Shown here piece after piece: positions 61,011 to 64,000 of a DNA stretch of 64,000 nucleotides. Within the stretch, counting starts at the first letter, position 1; every line of letters starts with the position of its first letter. This DNA comes from Tissierellia bacterium (GTDB lineage: Bacteria > Bacillota > Clostridia > Tissierellales > Peptoniphilaceae), in contig JAUNUQ010000010.1 of NCBI GenBank assembly GCA_030538075.1, forward strand, positions 1-64,000. Direction: 5' to 3'. The notes beneath the pieces are model-generated. The model did not search any database. It was not told the DNA's origin and worked only from the letters and a program-made list of their open reading frames with translations. The position numbers and the translations under genes were made by a program.

Positions 61011-61568
61011 ATGAACTCATCAAAACCTTCTATCGCCAATCCGAGTCCCTTGGGCCTATTGGGCTTCGGAATGACCACCGTGCTGCTGAACCTGCACAAC
61101 GCTGACCTCATTCCCCTGTCCGTCGTCATCGTAGCCATGGGATTCGCCTTGGGAGGCGCCGCACAGATCATCGCTGGCGTCATGGACTTCTTAACAGGAA
61201 ATATGTTTGGCGCCACTGCATTTACTGCCTATGGCTTCTTCTGGTGGTCTCTGATCTTTATTTGGATCGCACCCTTTGGCGTACAAGCAGCTGACCCCAT
61301 GAGCATGGGCTTCTATCTGCTATTATGGTGCCTATTCACCCTGTACATGTTCATCGCCACTCTAAACCATAATAAGGGCATTCAAGTGGTCTTCGGATCT
61401 TTGACCATCCTCTTTCTACTATTGGCGGTGGCCAATTTCACGGGATCTCATTTGATCCATGTGATTGCTGGGTATATCGGTATTTTCTGCGGACTGTCTG
61501 CCATCTACAATTCCGCTGCACAAATTCTGAATGCTGAATACAATAAAGTGGTTCTCCCATTGGATTAA
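61011..61568 (+). CDS. satP: Acetate/succinate transporter, GPR1/FUN34/YaaH (SatP) family
   Basis: The 185-residue membrane protein has six hydrophobic segments and the family signature NPSPLGLLGFGMTT near the start, which lines the acetate channel. In an amino-acid fermenter it could export acetate or take it up. TTAAAGGAGCAATTAT precedes the ATG. Single-gene unit with promoter and terminator. Confidence 0.9.
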   Translation: MNSSKPSIANPSPLGLLGFGMTTVLLNLHNADLIPLSVVIVAMGFALGGAAQIIAGVMDFLTGNMFGATAFTAYGFFWWSLIFIWIAPFGVQAADPMSMGFYLLLWCLFTLYMFIATLNHNKGIQVVFGSLTILFLLLAVANFTGSHLIHVIAGYIGIFCGLSAIYNSAAQILNAEYNKVVLPLD

Positions 61569-61583
61569 TTTCTTCTACTACTT

Positions 61584-61610
61584 AGCTGCGCAGTTCGCGC
61601 AGCTTTTTTT
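61584..61610 (+). terminator. Terminator of satP
   Basis: AGCTGCGC-AGTTC-GCGCAGCT followed by seven T. Confidence 0.9.
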
Positions 61611-61698
61611 GTCTTATTTTCATAACGTATTCATTAATTACTCTAATGATCTATTCTCTATTGATAGAATATCCAAATACTTATTCCCTAAAGCACTA

Positions 61699-61707
61699 TG
61701 CTATACT
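61699..61707 (+). promoter_or_regulatory. Extended -10 promoter of the activase operon
   Basis: TGCTATACT lies about 30 bases before the TTG start; the -35 is weak. Confidence 0.45.
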
Positions 61708-61738
61708 TGAAATTAATAATGAAAAAGGAGGACTGGAC

Positions 61739-62521
61739 TTGCATTTTATTGGGATTGATATTGGCTCCACCTCTACCAAGGTGGCTATTCGCGGGGACGT
61801 GAATGCCGAATTCCTACTGCCCACAGGATGGAACAGCAAGGAAACAGCCCTATCCGTACAGCAAACCCTCAGGGAAAGTTATGGGATCGACACTCAGGGA
61901 CCTGATGCCTATGTGGTGTCAACGGGCTACGGCAGGGTCTCCGTACCCTATGCCGATACATCGATCACGGAGATCACCTGTCATGCTAGGGGGATCCAGG
62001 ACTTTACGGATCTGGAAAGCTGCACCGTCATCGACGTGGGAGGACAGGACACCAAGGTAATCAGCATAAAAGATGGCATGGTGGAGGATTTCATCATGAA
62101 CGATAAATGCTCTGCTGGGACGGGCAGATTCTTGGAGATTATGGCCAATCGACTCAGTATGACCTTGGAAGAGCTCTTTCGCATGGCTCATACTGGAGAA
62201 GTGATCAAAATTAGCTCTATGTGTACGGTTTTTGCGGAGTCTGAAATCATCGGATTGATCGGCATTGGCGAAAAAAGAGAGAATATTGCTGCTGGCGTCG
62301 TGGACTCCGTCATTCAGAAGGTCTTACAGTTGGCCCATCGCCATGGTATTGAAGGAGATGTCGTCCTGACAGGAGGACTTTCTCTCAATCGGGATTTCAT
62401 AGAGATCCTGTCCGAACAATTGGGCAAGGATGTCATAACCGGTCCGAGGGCAATCTATGCTGGCGCCATCGGAGCAGCTCTATTGGGCACAAAAAAAATG
62501 AAAAGAAGAGGTGTAAAATGA
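61739..62521 (+). CDS. 2-hydroxyacyl-CoA dehydratase activase-type ATPase (HgdC/YjiL family)
   Basis: The 260-residue protein is an ASKHA ATPase that binds one 4Fe-4S cluster between two subunits and drives electrons into its partner by ATP hydrolysis. ATP-site phrases are GIDIGSTSTK (5-14), IDVGGQDTK (98-106) and VLTGGLS. The cluster ligands are Cys124 (NDKCSAGTGRF) and Cys162 (SMCTVFAESE). The start is TTG at 61739 after AGGAGGACTGGAC; no ATG fits. Its stop overlaps the start of the next gene (ATGA), so the partner is the double-cubane protein. Confidence 0.92.
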   Translation: MHFIGIDIGSTSTKVAIRGDVNAEFLLPTGWNSKETALSVQQTLRESYGIDTQGPDAYVVSTGYGRVSVPYADTSITEITCHARGIQDFTDLESCTVIDVGGQDTKVISIKDGMVEDFIMNDKCSAGTGRFLEIMANRLSMTLEELFRMAHTGEVIKISSMCTVFAESEIIGLIGIGEKRENIAAGVVDSVIQKVLQLAHRHGIEGDVVLTGGLSLNRDFIEILSEQLGKDVITGPRAIYAGAIGAALLGTKKMKRRGVK

Positions 62522-63663
62522 TCGATATTCAAAAAGAACTCCCCGAAATATTTGACGATTTTGCAGATAGTAGAAAAGAAGCTTTCTTAAAGGTAAAGGA
62601 AGTTAAGGACCAGGATATACCTGTCATTGGACAATTCTGTACTTTCTTTCCTCAGGAACTGGCTGTCGCCATGGGGGCAACTTCTGTATCCTTATGTTCT
62701 ACGAGCGACGAGACGATTCCCGAAGCGGAAAAGCATCTTCCAAAAAACCTCTGCCCGTTGATCAAGTCCAGCTACGGATTTGCCATCACGGACAAATGCC
62801 CCTTCTTCTATTTTTCGGATCTAGTCGTCGGCGAAACGACCTGTGATGGGAAGAAGAAGATGTACGAATATCTAGCAGAAGTGAAGAATGTCCATGTCAT
62901 GGAATTGCCGAATAAAAATAATGAAAATAGCTTGATGCTCTGGAAAGATGAGATCATCAAGATGAAGGAGATCTTAGAGGAGCAGTTTGGCGTTGAGATC
63001 ACCGAAGAAAGAATTCGAAAAGCGGTTCGAATCAAGAATGCAGAACGCAGCGCGATGAAGGACTTCTACGGTATCATGAAAGAAGATGAGCTGCCCATGA
63101 TGGGTCTGGATCTTTGGCATGTCCTCTATGGAGTACAATTCGTATTCGATAAAGAGGCCATCCCAGGACAGATGAAAGAACTAAAGAAAAAAATCCTGTC
63201 TGAATCCAAAAAGATCACCGGCAAGCCCCGCATCCTGATCACCGGTTGCCCCATCGGTGCAGCGACGGAAAAGGTCATCGAAGCTGTAGAAAACAACGGA
63301 GGGGTTGTCGTTGCATATGAAAACTGCGGTGGAGCCAAGGCGATTGATGAGAATGTAGACGAGGGCGCAGAGGATATCTACGATGCGATTGCCCGTAAAT
63401 ACCTAAATATTGGATGCGCCTGTATCTCCCCCAACAAAAAGAGATTGGACCTATTAGACCGAATGGTCGACGAGTACAAAGTAGACGGTATTTTGGATAT
63501 GCAGCTCCAGGCCTGTCAACCTTATCAGGTGGAGTCCCTTGCAATCAAACGCTTTGCCAATAGAGACAAGGACCTGCCCTTTATGGCCATCGAAACCGAC
63601 TACTCCCAGTCCGATATTGGCCAGCTGAATACTCGTATTGCAGCATTTATCGAAATGATCTAG
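62518..63663 (+). CDS. Double-cubane cluster protein (2-hydroxyacyl-CoA dehydratase-like, YjiM family)
   Basis: The 381-residue protein is a single-chain relative of the dehydratase beta subunit. Cysteines at 41 (GQFCTFFPQEL), 79, 94 (TDKCPFFYFSDL), 109 (VGETTCDGKKKMYE), 244, 270, 300, 302 and 333 are spaced as in the double-cubane cluster protein of Carboxydothermus, whose [8Fe-9S] cluster is reduced by an activase-type ATPase. That protein can reduce acetylene and other small molecules; its natural substrate is not known. Genuine dehydratases need two different subunits, and only one is here, which favours the double-cubane type over HgdAB. Confidence 0.88.
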   Translation: MIDIQKELPEIFDDFADSRKEAFLKVKEVKDQDIPVIGQFCTFFPQELAVAMGATSVSLCSTSDETIPEAEKHLPKNLCPLIKSSYGFAITDKCPFFYFSDLVVGETTCDGKKKMYEYLAEVKNVHVMELPNKNNENSLMLWKDEIIKMKEILEEQFGVEITEERIRKAVRIKNAERSAMKDFYGIMKEDELPMMGLDLWHVLYGVQFVFDKEAIPGQMKELKKKILSESKKITGKPRILITGCPIGAATEKVIEAVENNGGVVVAYENCGGAKAIDENVDEGAEDIYDAIARKYLNIGCACISPNKKRLDLLDRMVDEYKVDGILDMQLQACQPYQVESLAIKRFANRDKDLPFMAIETDYSQSDIGQLNTRIAAFIEMI

Positions 63664-63687
63664 TCTTTAATCTGAGTGTATGGATGT

Positions 63688-63722
63688 GAAGGGCCCTCTG
63701 TCTACGTGACAGAGGGCCCTTC
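63688..63722. terminator. Perfect inverted repeat after the double-cubane gene
   Basis: Fifteen-base perfect arms (GAAGGGCCCTCTGTC) with a five-base loop lie between convergent genes. There is no T-run on either strand, so it may act as an mRNA end stabiliser instead. Confidence 0.6.
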
Positions 63723-63744
63723 ATAAATTGGAAACAATGAAAAT

Positions 63745-64000
63745 CTATCTATACTTCTGTCTCTCCAGCATATGCTTTGCATCGAGATAGGACAGGATTC
63801 CACTGAAGATAATGACGGCCATACCGATATAGCTGGTCAATCCCAGGGTCTCTTTGAACATTAACAATCCAATGACTGCAGCAAAGATGACACCTGTGTA
63901 GTCAAATACGCTGATCTCGCTGGCATCTGTCAAGCTATAGGCCAAGGTGACGAAGTATTGGCCTCCTGCTGCAAAGATTCCGATCATCAAGAGCATCAGG
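63745..64000 (-). CDS. EamA/DMT-family transporter, N-terminus beyond window
   Basis: About 85 C-terminal residues are visible, ending in a charged tail (MLERQKYR). They contain the last hydrophobic segments of an EamA-domain drug/metabolite transporter: YFVTLAYSLTDASEISVFDY, then GVIFAAVIGLLMFKE and IGMAVIIFSGILSY. The phrase with A-x-S..S-x-F.Y and FKE is typical of this family. The start lies outside the window; the substrate is unknown. Confidence 0.85.
   Translation of the reverse strand, partial: LMLLMIGIFAAGGQYFVTLAYSLTDASEISVFDYTGVIFAAVIGLLMFKETLGLTSYIGMAVIIFSGILSYLDAKHMLERQKYR

Overview
The window looks like a chromosomal stretch of an anaerobic, low-to-medium-GC Firmicute of the class Clostridia. 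Supporting signs are strong AGGAGG ribosome sites, frequent GTG/TTG starts, sigma-A promoters of the TTGACA/TATAAT type, AddAB instead of RecBCD, an iron-sulfur type L-serine dehydratase (sdaAB/sdaAA), a 2-hydroxyacyl-CoA dehydratase-like double-cubane protein with its activase, a PdaA-like deacetylase, a glgC/glgD glycogen operon and a likely selenoprotein. No phage, insertion sequence, CRISPR array, rRNA or tRNA gene was seen. Most of the window is ordinary core and metabolic chromosome.

Layout. 1-3841 (minus): a YjiH-type membrane protein (cut by the window edge), a ureohydrolase and their probable sigma-54 activator, with a -24/-12 promoter and two matching upstream sites between activator and ureohydrolase. 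3842-4535: no intact gene. 4536-11194: L,D-transpeptidase, mnmA, a lipase-like hydrolase, an MFS transporter and an M20 amidohydrolase. 11255-14459 (minus): overlapping class-V aminotransferase / serA / DUF1015 operon. 14662-17262 (minus): cell-wall-binding PdaA-like deacetylase, and thiT under a TPP riboswitch. 17321-25433 (minus): addB-addA, and upstream a two-gene unit of a GDT1-type transporter plus a previously easy-to-miss thioredoxin-like gene with an in-frame UGA (Cys-Sec). 25537-31293 (minus): five-gene oligopeptide ABC transporter. 31606-33667 (minus): ptsH-ptsI. 33875-37997: LysR, LacI, lipid kinase, DUF948 and YtxH envelope proteins, with a structured RNA upstream of ytxH. 38336-43764: RluA and NAD kinase (divergent), then an FHA / FtsW / PBP operon and a PspC protein. 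44017-46938: sdaAB-sdaAA, xpt and an unrecognised protein with a broken P-loop. 47005-59210 (minus): a long glycogen operon glgB-glgC-glgD-glgA-glgP-pulA, a papain-like protein, and phosphoglucomutase. 59367-60079: a possible small gene and tmRNA. 60347-64000: TrmO-like protein, acetate-type transporter, activase plus double-cubane protein, and the end of an EamA transporter.

How it fits together. The cell appears to live on peptides and amino acids: oligopeptide uptake, M20 hydrolase, serine dehydratase, ureohydrolase and 2-hydroxyacyl-CoA-type chemistry. It stores carbon as glycogen. ptsH-ptsI and a CcpA-like LacI regulator suggest carbon catabolite control. The most unusual item is the UGA-containing thioredoxin-like gene at 24231-24536, translated directly after a GDT1 transporter that itself carries a cysteine-rich tail. 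All family calls are from reading the translated sequence; no database search was possible.
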